From NCBI GenBank assembly GCA_038373865.1, contig JAXGGA010001149.1, positions 62,001 through 126,000 of the forward strand: 64,000 bases of DNA, written 5' to 3'. The DNA comes from Uloborus plumipes. Its lineage: Eukaryota > Arthropoda > Arachnida > Araneae > Uloboridae. Of this stretch, positions 34,499 to 47,427 are shown one piece after another (position 1 is the stretch's first letter; every line of letters starts with the position of its first letter). Both the position numbers and the translations under genes were made by a program. The notes beneath the pieces are model-generated. The model was given only the letters and a program-made list of their open reading frames with translations, did no database searches and was not told the DNA's origin.

Positions 34499-35536
34499 TT
34501 AATTGTACAAAGTTTCTGACTGCTTTTCTTACAAACATAACCCTTGGTTGCCATTTAAACTTTTGAACCATTAAAGCTTTAACGATGCCATTTAAATTTT
34601 TAACCATTGAAGTTTACCATTTAAACTTTAACACTTAAGCAAAATTAAAATAAATGCATTTAAAACAATACTTTTGAACATGTAAAACCATAAGACTATG
34701 AGAAACCGTAACTTATAAAAATATGAGCATCTTTCCTAATCTCGATCCATATAAATAGCATTTACGGGAACATATGAACAATGACACATGTTACCAATGA
34801 TAAACACACTGGAAAATATTCGTCACCTAATGAACTACCATATTTGAAGAAAAAAAAATCAGCAACGGCAACAATAATAAAAATTAGAGGAAAAATAAAT
34901 TTAAAACTAAAACTTTAAAATTTCTGAAATTGAAACTTTAAATTTTATTTTGGTAGAATCATGCTATTTTGACATTAACTTTTTCCTCAAGTTCTTATGC
35001 TTTTGTACAATTGGGAAACATTTTCGATGATGTGTGCTTAGTCATAAAAATGAGAGGTATCATGACCGGATAATTGGACGGTTCGGTCAATTAGGATCCG
35101 GATAACCGGCACCCTACTTTTTTTAAACATTTATTTAATGTATATTTACATTCTTTAACCATTAATGCATTTATGGGGGGAGGGAATTCACTTTCATGAA
35201 TTTATTCTTAAAAAATATCGATTTGCTAAAAAAAAAAAAAGAATTTTTGGGTTGTGCTTTTTAAAATTAGTCTCTAAGTGGAGCTATAAACGATAAAAAA
35301 TACAATAAACGCCTATGTAATGACATAGCCAATGATTTAAGAAGAAAATAATAATAATAATTACAAAAATGCGCTATTTCTAGTTTTGGACCAAAAATGG
35401 CCGCTAAGAGGGGTTTGGGGGGGATTTCCGATTGGCTCCCCTTCTAAAAATGTTTTTTTATACATTGTCTACAAACCTACCAAGTTTCATGCTTTTATCA
35501 CAAAATGCAGTTTCTTTTCCCGTAGCCCCCCTACTA

Positions 35537-36860
35537 TTGGAGTTTAACAGTTTCTGTTAAATTTGCAGCAATTGAATTGTCAGACACGTTGCAGTGCTCT
35601 AAGCGACGTGGAACCTTTCTTTCCTGTAATTTCTGTGGTATCTCCAAACCTAACAGTTCCGCTGTTTCCTTAGTTTCTGTCCAGAGTCCAGAATTTTCTT
35701 CTGTTCGCATGTTCAAAAGCGTCTCTGACAGAAGTTGGGCACAATTGCCTTAGTGACAGTATAACCAGGTTTTTGCAGAACTTTAGCAAACTGCTTACAA
35801 GGAGCGAAAATTCTACTGGCTACTTTTAACGTGAACAGAGTCTGCTTTTTTCAGCTGTGTTTTATATCCCTTAGAGCTGCTCTTTCGTCTGAAACTGCAT
35901 TTCTATTGTCTAAAATTGCTGCTACTGTCTGCAGCACCCTCTCGTAGTTAGCAACAAAATGGCTTAACGCAGAGATGCGAATGCACCATCTTGTTGGGCA
36001 AAGGGTATGAGGTGGGACATTTGTTTTTCTTCACTGTTCTGGTCACATGGAGGGAGAACATGTTCAAACATGTTTGCTTTCTTTTAGCTGAAGATAGTAT
36101 GATGTTTGAAACATCTTTCACCAATGCCATGACTTCAAAAATTAAAATGCAATAGTGGGCAGCTTCTTGTAGACATAAATCCAAGGAATGGTTGCTACAG
36201 TGAACAAATAATGATTTGGGTTGGACTTCCTGAATCAGTTTCTGAACACCATTTATATGGCCACTCATGATTTTAGCTCAATCAAAGCAGTGCCCTTTTA
36301 CTCTCTCAAAAACAAGATATCATATCCTCAATTGCATGAAACAATGCACTTGGCTTTTGTGTCATGGCTTTTGTGTCATTTGAGGAGTACATGCAGAAAA
36401 ATTCCTCCCTCACCTCAGATGTGATCCACCTGGCACACAAACTGAATTACTCGTTTCCTGCAATATCTGTCGTGCCATCTGCGATTATACCCAAAAAAGT
36501 TCTTTGTTTTAAATCATCTATTAACTGTCATTGAACGCAGTGAGCCAATATTTCCAGAATTTCGTTCTGTATTTTTCAATCCAGGAAGTTATTTCGGGTT
36601 TCGAGCCAGCTTTGAAGAAAAGGAACGCCTTCACTCCTTTCTTCTAAAAGGCAAAGCAAATTACCACTGTCACTTTTCCATCCTCGAAGAGCTTGCCATG
36701 TGCGAGCTAAGTAGCGCTTTAATTCATAGGGCAGACTAGTTGTCTCCTCTGTCAGTCATTCTTACCTCTGAGAGAAGCTTAAAATCTTCAGAAAGAGTTC
36801 ATAATTCCTCCAGGAGCCTATAGTCCAGTCTGGTAGTCAAGTTACTAATGGAATTCTCAG
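35537..36860 (-). pseudogene. hAT transposase central/N-terminal part
   Basis: Minus-strand pieces: IIADGTTDIAGNE (about 36,480) is the first catalytic Asp region, MSGHINGVQKLIQEVQPKSL and VHCSNHSLDLCLQEAA (about 36,260-36,150) are the next conserved hAT blocks, and a segment ending ANLTETVKLQ joins the C-terminal part across the insertion. Stops occur near 36,440 and elsewhere. Confidence 0.8.
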
Positions 36861-37582
36861 AAACGACATCGCATTTGGGCTCCGAGGCAATGACAGCCCC
36901 TAGCGGACAGCAATATTTGTTCTACTAGAGCCCCTAGAGAAGAATAGTAGCCTTAGTTCTGCCTACCTCCCTCAACCCTCCTTTAAGGAGTGACACGACG
37001 CATTAATTAAGACCGGAAAGGACCACGTTCCTGCCTGTTGCGAGAATTGCAGTGCTATCGATTATATCAGCACCAATAGTTTTTCAAATTTTTAATAACT
37101 AGGGGAGACAGGAAATGAAATTTGCCCCTCCTCTTTCAAAGACCGGGGGGGGGGGGCAAAAAAACCCTGCCCCCCCCCCTCCCTGCTGGCATGTGCCTGT
37201 TCAGGGTAATATGTATTATGAGGGTTTCACTGTTTCACACAGTAAATATTTATAGCAATTACAATCGTTAATATGTTTATATGTTTTCAGAATTAGTAAT
37301 CAATTAAGTTAGAAAATTCAGTAAATTAAGAAATTTGACATAAAGCATACTAAAAGCAAAAGTTAATGATGTGTTATTGTCAGTTGTTTCACATACATGC
37401 AAAAAAAAAAAAGAACATTTCGATGCTAAGTTCTTAAATTTACTTCCTTGGCTTTATATATCATTTTGAACTTCTTGGGAGATTTTAATATCCATATTTG
37501 AAAGAAGAACAGAATTTTCATAGCAGCAGTAAGAATTTTCCCGTTCAATGAAAAATAAAAGGAATATTCTACAGTTGAAAAA

Positions 37583-37588
37583 TTTATT
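37583..37588 (-). promoter_or_regulatory. GCN1 polyadenylation signal
   Basis: AATAAA on the minus strand about 100 nt after the GCN1 stop codon. It predicts a short 3' UTR that ends before the hAT element at 37,190. Confidence 0.6.
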
Positions 37589-37687
37589 ATACGAAAGAAG
37601 TCCATAGCACTTTACAGATTGCAGCAGGATTTTTGTCCTTTTCCAACTAAAGAATAATTTCATTAAACCTAAAAATGTGAATGCTTG

Positions 37688-37816
37688 TCAAGTTAATAGC
37701 GTGTCATCTAGCTCTTCTTCCTTTGGTTCTGGTTGGCTGGCAACTTTCTTTAAAACTTTGGCAATCACGTCATGTAAAGCTTCCCTTGCACCAGCATCTA
37801 AAGCATTTAAACATTC
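37688..37816 (-). CDS. GCN1: GCN1 terminal coding exon
   Basis: Acceptor TTTTAG|GAATGTT. It encodes [20 protein letters not shown] and then an acidic tail ending LDDTLLT, followed by TGA at 37,688-37,690. The DDT.LT terminus is shared by animal GCN1 proteins. Confidence 0.96.
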   Translation of the reverse strand, partial: ECLNALDAGAREALHDVIAKVLKKVASQPEPKEEELDDTLLT

Positions 37817-40800
37817 CTAAAATAAAAGGACATAATTAGCATGAAAATTATCTGTTTCTTTTTAAACATTGATCATCAGAAGGATTTCTAAAAGTTTGAT
37901 TCTATTTCAAAAGAAAAAAAAACATTTAACAAGAACAGCATTTGTGTAAACTTCCTTTGAACGAAAACAAATCTGTTGTGTAACGAATGATTTGAGGGAT
38001 TTAAATTTTGCTTAAACTGAAACTAATCTTAAAACTCATCATGATGCATATAAGAAATTCAATGAATTATATTATTGCAGCAAAATTGAGAACTAGAACA
38101 GAATGATTAATTATTTCTATTCATACAAATAATCAGACATAGAAATAATTCACTTGCATTACACAGTACTTAAAAAATAGAATTCAACAGGGTTAGCCTT
38201 CTCCCGAGGGATACGATGCATGTTTAATTTTTGCTTTATGGCATTTTAGACACATCTAGGTAATCATTCATTAATATTAAATTTTATTCCCCTTTTTGCA
38301 CTCTAGTGGAGCTCTAGATGAGTCACTAAGGCTGTGTTCAGAGTATTCGCCCGAGCTTCCCAGGCGTTTCAGCCGTGACGTCATAAATAACTTCCCGGGC
38401 CGAGCTCAAGCAATTGCGCTCTGGACATCACTAGTGCCATTCGGGAAGAAACAACATGGCGGACAGAACAGCAGAGAGTAACGCACCGGTCAATGCAGGA
38501 ACAATCCTGCATTTGCTCCTATATTTTGCTACAAAATGATACTATTCTTAACTTTGGCGACAATTATTGCTCCTCTACCGTCATGGTTGAGCGTGGGATC
38601 GAAATGACTTATTGAATTTAATGAGAAATATGTTATTTTAAATAAAGGAATTTACGATGAAATAGGCCTAACAGAAAGTAAAGAATTTCATCAATCTCGC
38701 TTATCTGACAGGATTGTTCCTGCAACGACCGATTCTCAAGGAAATATATCCTTTCAGATTTATCACAGCAAATAGCGTGCGTATTTTTGTTATTGTGTGT
38801 TTATTTTCAAGATTTTGTTTTAGTTACTCTTTGTAAATCCTAGCAAACGAAAGAGCAATAAATTTCAGCCAATGAGCATCATCCTTTGCTAAACGCCCAA
38901 ACACATGACCTAGCTGCAGAGCTAAATTTCCTGGGCTGCTTGTGCTTTAATCCGAGTGGCTCAGGCGTCTACTCTGAACAGCATTTAGGACGTTCAGGCT
39001 TTTCAAATGGTGGCTCTGGACGCCTTGGGAAGAACCCGAGCTTCCCGGGAAGCTCGGGCGAGCACTCTGAACACGCCCTAAAAGTAACTTAACTTTCAAT
39101 AACAACTAATAGTCCAAGAGCTAGCAACGTAGAAATGAATGTGAAATTGCTCTTTCCATTCGTACAATTAAGGTTGCTTTTTACTTTTAATAATTTTACA
39201 CAGAAACAAGTAATTTGTTTTTCATAGCATTTCATATTACACTACAATTTTTAATTGAAACTCTCTTTTTTTTGAGTAGAAAATAAGTTTAAACCTCCCA
39301 AACTACATTTGGCACTTCTATTTATATTAGTACCTGGACTGGACAGGTAATTACTAAGTTAAACCAGAAAAGGCAGCAACTCCAAAAAAAAAAAAAAAAA
39401 AAGCAATCTTAATAATAATAAAAAAAAAAACAGCTAATACAGCATTACGTTTCAACAATGCAATGTATTTAAAATATTTGGAATGTAAAACATACCTGAG
39501 ACCTTTCTTCAGAAGTACGTAGATCAAGAAGAGTAACTAAGGCAAATTCACTGTTTGATTTAACAATAGTATTTTTCTCTTTCGTACCATTCACTAGGTG
39601 AGGAATAAAAGATTTGGTGACATACATTGGCAAACAGTATTTTCTTGCTAAGAAATTGACTGTGAGAGCAACAGACTGTTTCACCTCATTTGTTGAATGA
39701 TTCATACTCTAAAATACAGAAAAAGCACACGTAAGATATATTAGCTTTTAAATTAAATTTTATAAAAAGAAATAAAAAGAAAATGCATGAATTTTTAAGC
39801 AACTTTCAGATTTTTAAGCAATTTTCAGAATTTTTAAGCAAAATTTTCAGAAAAAGCAACAATCTCAAAACAATTTCCTTTAATTTGTACATTCTCATGA
39901 ATTGCAATACTTTCATTTCATTGGATTTATTTTAGTGATTTGAAAATGTTGAAAGAATAGCTTTAACAATTATAATGCAGACTTGAGAGCAATAAATACA
40001 TGCTTTAAATTACAAGGATTTTTTATCACTCTCCAATCGCATTGTACCACAAATTTCTAATGAAAGTTGAACATGAAGAATTGAGAAAACAATATCTGTA
40101 TGTATCTAGAAAAAAAAAACAATATTCATACATTACAAACCATTATTTTACGATCAGTTAGGTTTCCCACTCAAACTGCTGTTTAACTTTCTAATAAAAA
40201 ATTATACGTAACAGTACTCATACACTAATTCTTACTTTTGAAAATGTCGTCAGTAACAACTGTGGAATCTGTTCTTCAATCTGCAACTTGTGTGCCATAA
40301 AGTAACCAGCTGCTCTCACACCACTCAAAACAATTGCCAACTAGAAAACGAGGCAAATAATTCTTTATTAAACATATTGACCATATATGACAGCTAACTT
40401 TTACACAATAAAAGCATATTACATACATGAAACCATGTATGAACTTTCAATGTGAAAATATATTTTTTCCAAAATTAAGTGGGAGTAGAAAACATTTTTG
40501 CAATTTTATATCTTTATTCATACTCACTTTTTTTTTTTTTATTCATACTCATGATACGTCTTATTGGTTAGTTTTTATAGGGAACGAAAATGCAAGATTG
40601 TAAACAAAATAACAAGAATTTTGTTTCTCATGTATTGCTGAAGGAAAACTTACTGAATAATAAAAATCAAAATTTCCAATGATAAAAATAAGTAATTATA
40701 GTGTACACAACAACCAAAACCATACAGAAAATTTTTATAGGGGAAACAAGATTTTTTTTTAAAAATATTATGCATACTCATGGCTGCTAACTAGCACATT

Positions 40801-43800
40801 TTTCAGTAATTTTTACCAAAATTAGGTTAGATCTCGCAATTATTCTTAGATTGCCGTATAATTTATTTTTATGCTTTTTCCACCTAATTTCACATTTTAG
40901 AAGCTTTAGTGAAAGAAAAGATATCTATCACAGAACTGTGGCAAGTTTCAACAACTAACTTTCGATGACTTTCATCGAGATGTTTTTGCATTTTATATCA
41001 ATGGTGATTTGTTTTCACCAAAAAAAAAAAAATCTTCAGCACTCGCAGATTGTTTGAGAAAATTTTCTTAATTGATTTTTTAAGAGATAAGCAGATATGT
41101 AATTAATTGTTACAAATAATTTTAAAGATAACTATGTATCAAAATGTTAAACTGAGACAAAAAAGCATTTATCTTTTGCTCGCTCTTTCCTCTCTCTCTT
41201 TTAATTTAACTCTTTTTTTTTCTTCTTTTTTAACTTTCTACCAAGCATTCTTATTTTCTCATTAAAAAAAACTACAAGATTTCCTTCGTGAAGTAATACC
41301 TATCCTTAATTTATGCCTGTGTTTTTCAAGTGTTATTAATAAACAAATGCATGGAATAAATGGCCATTACATGCTTTATGAATATAAAGAATTTTCTTTT
41401 TCAGGGAAAACATAAAGAAACTGAAAATTTTACTTACTCTATCTGCTGTTAAATAAGCTAAGATAACTTTTGTAATTCTGTCATTCCACTGATCCTTTAA
41501 CAATCTGTTTGGTGCTTCTTTCAGTGCAACCATTAATGCAACACTTCTTCCATGCCTTAAAGTCCAATCAAGAGAAGTGTCATCATCTAAAAGTAAGGCA
41601 CCAAATTTCAACATAAGTCAGGTGATATTTCAAAATATTATTATGGATGCATTTTTTAAAATTCTTTACATGGTACATAGTCAAATTTTCATGTTCGCTG
41701 TGATGCCTTTTATACGAAAATATGTTTAATATATAAATAAGTTTTACCTAATAAGTGTTCATGAACTATGTCCTCAAATTCATCTTCTGGCAAAAATTCA
41801 CACAAAGTGCCTAAACAGGCAGCAGCTACTACTCTGCAAGAATCATCAGAATGACCAAGCATGCCAGTCACAGTATTGATTATGCTTCGTCTTACTGGAT
41901 CGGACATTTTATCTCCGGCAGGTTTGATGGTACAACGTAATGCATGAAGCATAGTCTCTCTATGAAAAAAAAGAAAATTAATTTTGCAAACATAAAAAAG
42001 GGGGAAATAGATGATAAATCATTGATTGAAATCCCACAAATACCCACAGAATAAAAGATGCTGAATTGTCAAGGATATACAGCAAATACAGATAAACAAT
42101 TTCAAAAAACATATGTAAATTAGTGACCACAAGTTTACTTGTTACCCAAAATTAATGCTTTACTACAACTTTCAATAATTTTCGTAAATTTAAGAGTATA
42201 GAAAATACTGCTAAGCCTGAAACTCTGGCACACATTCAGAGAAGTGAGCTCACAAAATCTGTAAATAAACTAACAGATATATAGAAATAGCAACAGTACA
42301 TTTTTAATGAAATATAAACTCTTACTTTAAGGAATGATCTTCAGCATTTTTCACAGCATTATGCAGTTCAATATAAAGTGTGTCTGGCCTATTGTGTACA
42401 AGCATTAGGGAACTCAAAGCAGATGCAGACCTTAACCTTACTGCACGATGTCCATCACTCAGAGATTTCAAGAATGTTGTTTGAAGCTGAGGTAAGAACG
42501 ATTTCAACATTGTGCCAACCTAATTGTTCATAAATATTTCAAAAAAATTAATAACCATTCAAACAAAATGTATATACATAGGACAAAGAATAAACCAACA
42601 TGCTTGAAACCACCCAATTTAGTCTTTTCTGCTCAGCTAATCCAATTTTAAGGATCTAGTACCTTAAAAAAAAAGAAAAAAAAAAAGAAAGAAAGAAAGA
42701 AAGGAGTAAATAAAGTTTTATTCAACAAAAATTTAGATCTTTTTCTGGCAAAGTCATCTCTATACCAACCTGGAACCAAAATGCTTAACTATCATCAATG
42801 ATTTTATTTTCTGTGCTTGATTTTAAATAAAAATTAAAATAACTAATTTGCCCTATGGGGATATTTGTATTTAATTCGGCCTTTTTATAAGCATCAAACT
42901 TGTTCCCTTGGAGGAAACAAAATGTAAAAACTCCTAAATGTGCCTAATCTTCAGACAAATAAATACAAAAAATTAAACTTATTTTTAGTTTTTACAAATG
43001 AAAATGCAACCTCTGTATTAAACTTGAAGTAAAATAACATTAATAATCAAATTTAAAAAAAAAAAAAAAAAAAACCTAAGCAGCAAAACTGAAATAGCAA
43101 TAAATAAATCAATAAAAAATGATGCTAACAAAATCAGAAATTCTTCAAAGTGACTAGAATATCATTGAAAAAAAAAAAAAATAGTCAAGCTTTAATAGGC
43201 TATTCTACATATATAAATGCTGCATTCGAGAATATTTATTTCTTTAAAGATTCAGATACTAATTCGCATCACTTACAAATTCACAACATAATTAAAATGC
43301 ATTACATATCAACTGAAACAAAAAAGGATATTCTATTGAAAGCATAAATAATTTTCAAAAGCAAACATAAATTATTGTTCCAAACTTACTCCTAAAAATT
43401 TAAATATCTTACCTTTGCAAGAAGTAAAGCTAAAGTTTCAAGAAACGCTACTTTAGTAGGCCAGTTATATCTATCACCAAGAATACGGATAAGGGGTCCA
43501 GTGATATTACTGACAGATGGCTTCAATGCATCAGCACTTGTCAGTTTTATCACTTCCCCAAGTCCTTGCGCTGCTTGTTCCTTATCTTCAGCAACTCCAT
43601 TTAATATTGCTTCTCTGAAGATTGGCAGGATAGGAGAAATGCCCTGGAAAAAGAGAACATACTAAGCTTAACCAAAATTAGTGTGCTATTCAACAATACT
43701 TTTGTTTTCATCCTTCTAAATGAGTTCTAAGCTAATATAAATTTTTTCATACATGATGCACACACAATAATTAAGGGAGATTATATAATTGTTATTTAAA

Positions 43801-46800
43801 AATTTTAATGAGTGTAAATTTGTTTTTAATTACATTTATTGAAAATGTCAGTTTCGAGAGCTTCAAATAGCTGAAACTATTTAAATAAGTCTTTCAGAAA
43901 ATAAAACGCTGAACTTGTATATCTCATGAACAACTAAAACACAAAGCATTGTATCAAAAATAAAGAGTTGACAAGTTCCTACAATGATAATTTTACTAAG
44001 ATTTGATGCGGATGGCGGAAAGCTTGGGTGGTTGGCTAAGCATATGAATGTTGAAAATTTCCTGATAGAATATTTTTTCAAATGATAACATGTGAGATTT
44101 CCACTAAGATTAAGTTAAAAAAAATTATAAATATTTAGTCTAGTTAATCTGGAATTCTGAGCTTTAACACAACTAAATTTTGTAAAATAAACACAAATTA
44201 ATATTTAATCAACTATAGAGATTGTAACAAAAAATAAATAAGAGCATTTCAAATTAAAACATATTTTGATTTGATTTTGTATAGAACTGCAAAATTATAG
44301 TCCACATGTATTACAACTCAACTAAAATATTTAAGAAGTTGCTAAATGACAAGATTGAAGTCTTCTATTCTTTGTTAGGTTTATTTTTTAGTTTGCCTAT
44401 GCTTACGCAAGGTACAGCTAAAATTTTAACATACCTTTGGAAGGCAAAATCCAGGCAGAAGTTTTTCTCCATTCTCTACTTTTACATCACTTGCAGCAAA
44501 ACGAACAGCTTGCCGAACGTCTGAAATGAGCCTAAGTTGCTCTGAAGAACTCAGATTCTAAAGAGAGATATAAATCAATTATATGAGGAAAATATTATCC
44601 CTTTGAGAATCATTGTTTAAGGACATGAAACTAAATAAATTATCAGTATTACCTTTGTAACCGCATTTAGAGCTTCCCAACTTAACTGAAGAACTTTTTG
44701 GTCTCGCTCAGTAAACAAACGAATGAGTCCACGAAGAAGTTGAGGCACATGCTGAGATATATCTACTTTTCTCTGGCAGCAATATGAACACAGAAGAGCA
44801 ACAGCTGCGTGTCTCCGCAAGGGGTCATCACTGCGAGTTGATTCTAAAAGGTGGTCCACAATAGTACGAACTCCTAAGTCATCAGTTGCTGCTAGAACAA
44901 CTGTTTGGCAATATTCTAAAGTCTGGAATTAAATATAATTCATATTCTTAAAAAATGGAAATTACTTTTTGCTAAAAAATTAATGACATAATACATCATA
45001 ACAGATGGTTAAATTTTATTAGGAAGCTTAAGAACTGTGTTCATCTACTTCTCAAAGCGTTGCTGGAGATTTGTTGGACAACCAAGTTTATTCATACATT
45101 TATTAGATTCTAATATTCATAGAAAGTATAAATATTGTCTGTCTAAAAAAAATCTACCTGTCATGATGAGGTTTAAAAATTGATTTTCTACAGTCAAGTA
45201 GAAAAAAATTCCTCTGATGCAACTAATTTTGGGATGTAACGCAAAAAGTGCTTAGTATCACATAAAACATTATTATTATTTCAACAAAAATGTATCAAAA
45301 ATAGGGTACTGCAAGAGCTTTACCAAAAACAAAGCAGTAAATTTCAAGGTTTTATCTTTCCCTAGGATGAATTTTATGCATAAATTATATATATATATAT
45401 ACACTGGCGGAAAAAAAAATCCCAACACCAAGAAAAAATTGCTGTAGAATAATGAAATTTGGGCAATGCAATTGTCTAGTTAACATGTTTAATTGATTAA
45501 ATGTACAAGATCAATGGCTAATTTAAGCTCAAGAAAATGCTGTGCAAATGTGAAATTATGTCAATTTAATGGAGGGTGTAACCTCCAGAATTTTGAAGGC
45601 AAGCCTCCAAGCGTGCATGCGTTATGTCATACAGATGCCGAATGTCACTTTGTGGTACGAAGTTCCATGCTTGTTGCACTTGTTGTGTCAATATAATTCA
45701 ACCGCGACGACTTGGCCGGTGTCAATCAAATGAGAAAACTAGTCCATTCCTTAAAATAGGTAGAGAAGGAAGAAACTCCAGTGTGCCATATTTGCACGTT
45801 TAGCGGCATTTTGGCGAAGTGATAAGTTTTATGAAATATTAAATAATTTTTCTCGAGATTCCCAACTGCATTTGGCGACGAAGTGAAAACAAGTCTTTGC
45901 TTTCTTTATTGCAACCCTTGTATTACCATTTTGTTTTCAAATTTAAATGAACAGTTGGAGGCCCTGCAGTCAATGGCCAATGGCTGCGGAAAAATATAAA
46001 ACCAAGACCCACCTACTTTCTTATATCCAATGAGAAATCTTTCTCGACTGTGCAAAAATTAAAATAGGTTCCTCTTTGGCTAATTTCTCTAATTGGGAGA
46101 CCAATTAAAGGTAAGCAAGGTGACGTATTCAAGCTCTATAACCAATGCCGCAATTGTGAATCCCATTCCTCAATTTTCATCTGTGTATCACCCCTTCCTA
46201 AAAATGAACAATCCTGAAAAAAGGAGGAGTCATAGGCCATCTCTGCGAAGTTGAACTATACTAGGACCGTCATTGCTGATTGTGGATGATGCTAGAGGTG
46301 CCGTCTAATGATATCCCATACGTTATCAATTGGAGACAGACCTGGTGATTTTGCAGGTCATGGTAACATGTCAGCAGTCTGTAGAGCACATTGGGTTACA
46401 GCAGCGATGTGAGTGCGAGCGTTATTCTGTTGGAAAACTCCCCCTTGAATGCTACTCATGAAGGGCTGTACTACTGGTTAAATTACCAGACTGACGACAA
46501 ATTTTCACTCAGTGAGTTTGGGATTACTACAAGAGTGCCCCTGCTGTCGTAGGAAATTGCTCCAGAGACCATGACTCCAGGTGTGGGTCCCGTGTGTCTA
46601 AGCCGTAGACCGCTTGGATGCAGGCGGTCCCCTGGCCACCTTCTGACCAATATACAGCCACCACTGGCAATAAGGCAGAATCTGTTTTCATCAAAAATTA
46701 CAACAGATCTCCACTCCGACCTCCAGTGAGCTCTGTCTTGGCACCACTGCCGTCAGAAACGGCAATGGTTTGCAGTCAATGGAATACCGGCTACAGGCTG

Positions 46801-47378
46801 CCTGGCTCGAGGCTGTCCTTGAAGTAAAAATTTTTTTACCATTCCTTGGGTCACGACGGTACCAACTGCAGCTCGAATGCCAGCCGCAGATGCAGTACGA
46901 TGCGCCACAGCCGTACGCAAGATTCGGCGATCTTCCTTCTCAGTCGTGCCACGTGGCAGCTCGGAACTCGATCTTCTTGAGGTAGTACCATCCCTTGACC
47001 ATAGCTTCCAATAATCATGCATGGTGGAAACATTCTCCCCAAGTCTTTCTGCAATATCGCGAAATGAAAATCCACCTTCTCGTAGCCAAATTGCACGACC
47101 TCGTTTAAACTTGGTGAGCTGTTGATAATGGATTCTTCGTCTTCTTAAAGGCATTCCTGGCTAACATGAACACAATTCGTCAAATTTCACGGAAAAATAA
47201 TACTCACGAGCTTCACAACACGCTTTTAAAACAAGCCTTATTTGCATGTTCTGCGCCACACTTATGCGCGGAGCACGAAATTTCAATCGATGTCATCTTT
47301 CAGTTGTATAAACACGTCTACCAAATTTCGTTTATCTAACACAAGTTTCTCTTGGTGTTGGGATTTTTTTTTCCGCCA

Positions 47379-47427
<49 letters not shown>

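Larger units (their letters stand above)
31254..35536 (-). mobile_element. 4.3-kb TIR element of unassigned family inside the hAT
   Basis: Ends read TAGTAGAGGGGCTATGG and, inverted, TAGTAGGGGGGCTACGG; similarity resumes through CTGCATTTTGTGATAAAAGC and ACATTTTTAGAA for about 130 bp. Excision of the element plus one TTG rejoins the hAT transposase frame, so the borders are firm to a few bases. It contains a decayed minus-strand gene and a snap-back palindrome. Confidence 0.8.
30630..37190 (-). mobile_element. hAT element with G-rich ends, interrupted
   Basis: The left end has a run of G then GCAAACG (30,635-30,656). The right end, inverted, reads CAGGGAGGGGGGGGCAGGG near 37,190. Transposase pieces read on the minus strand. 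I could not define an 8-bp target duplication because the G runs blur the ends. Confidence 0.55.
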
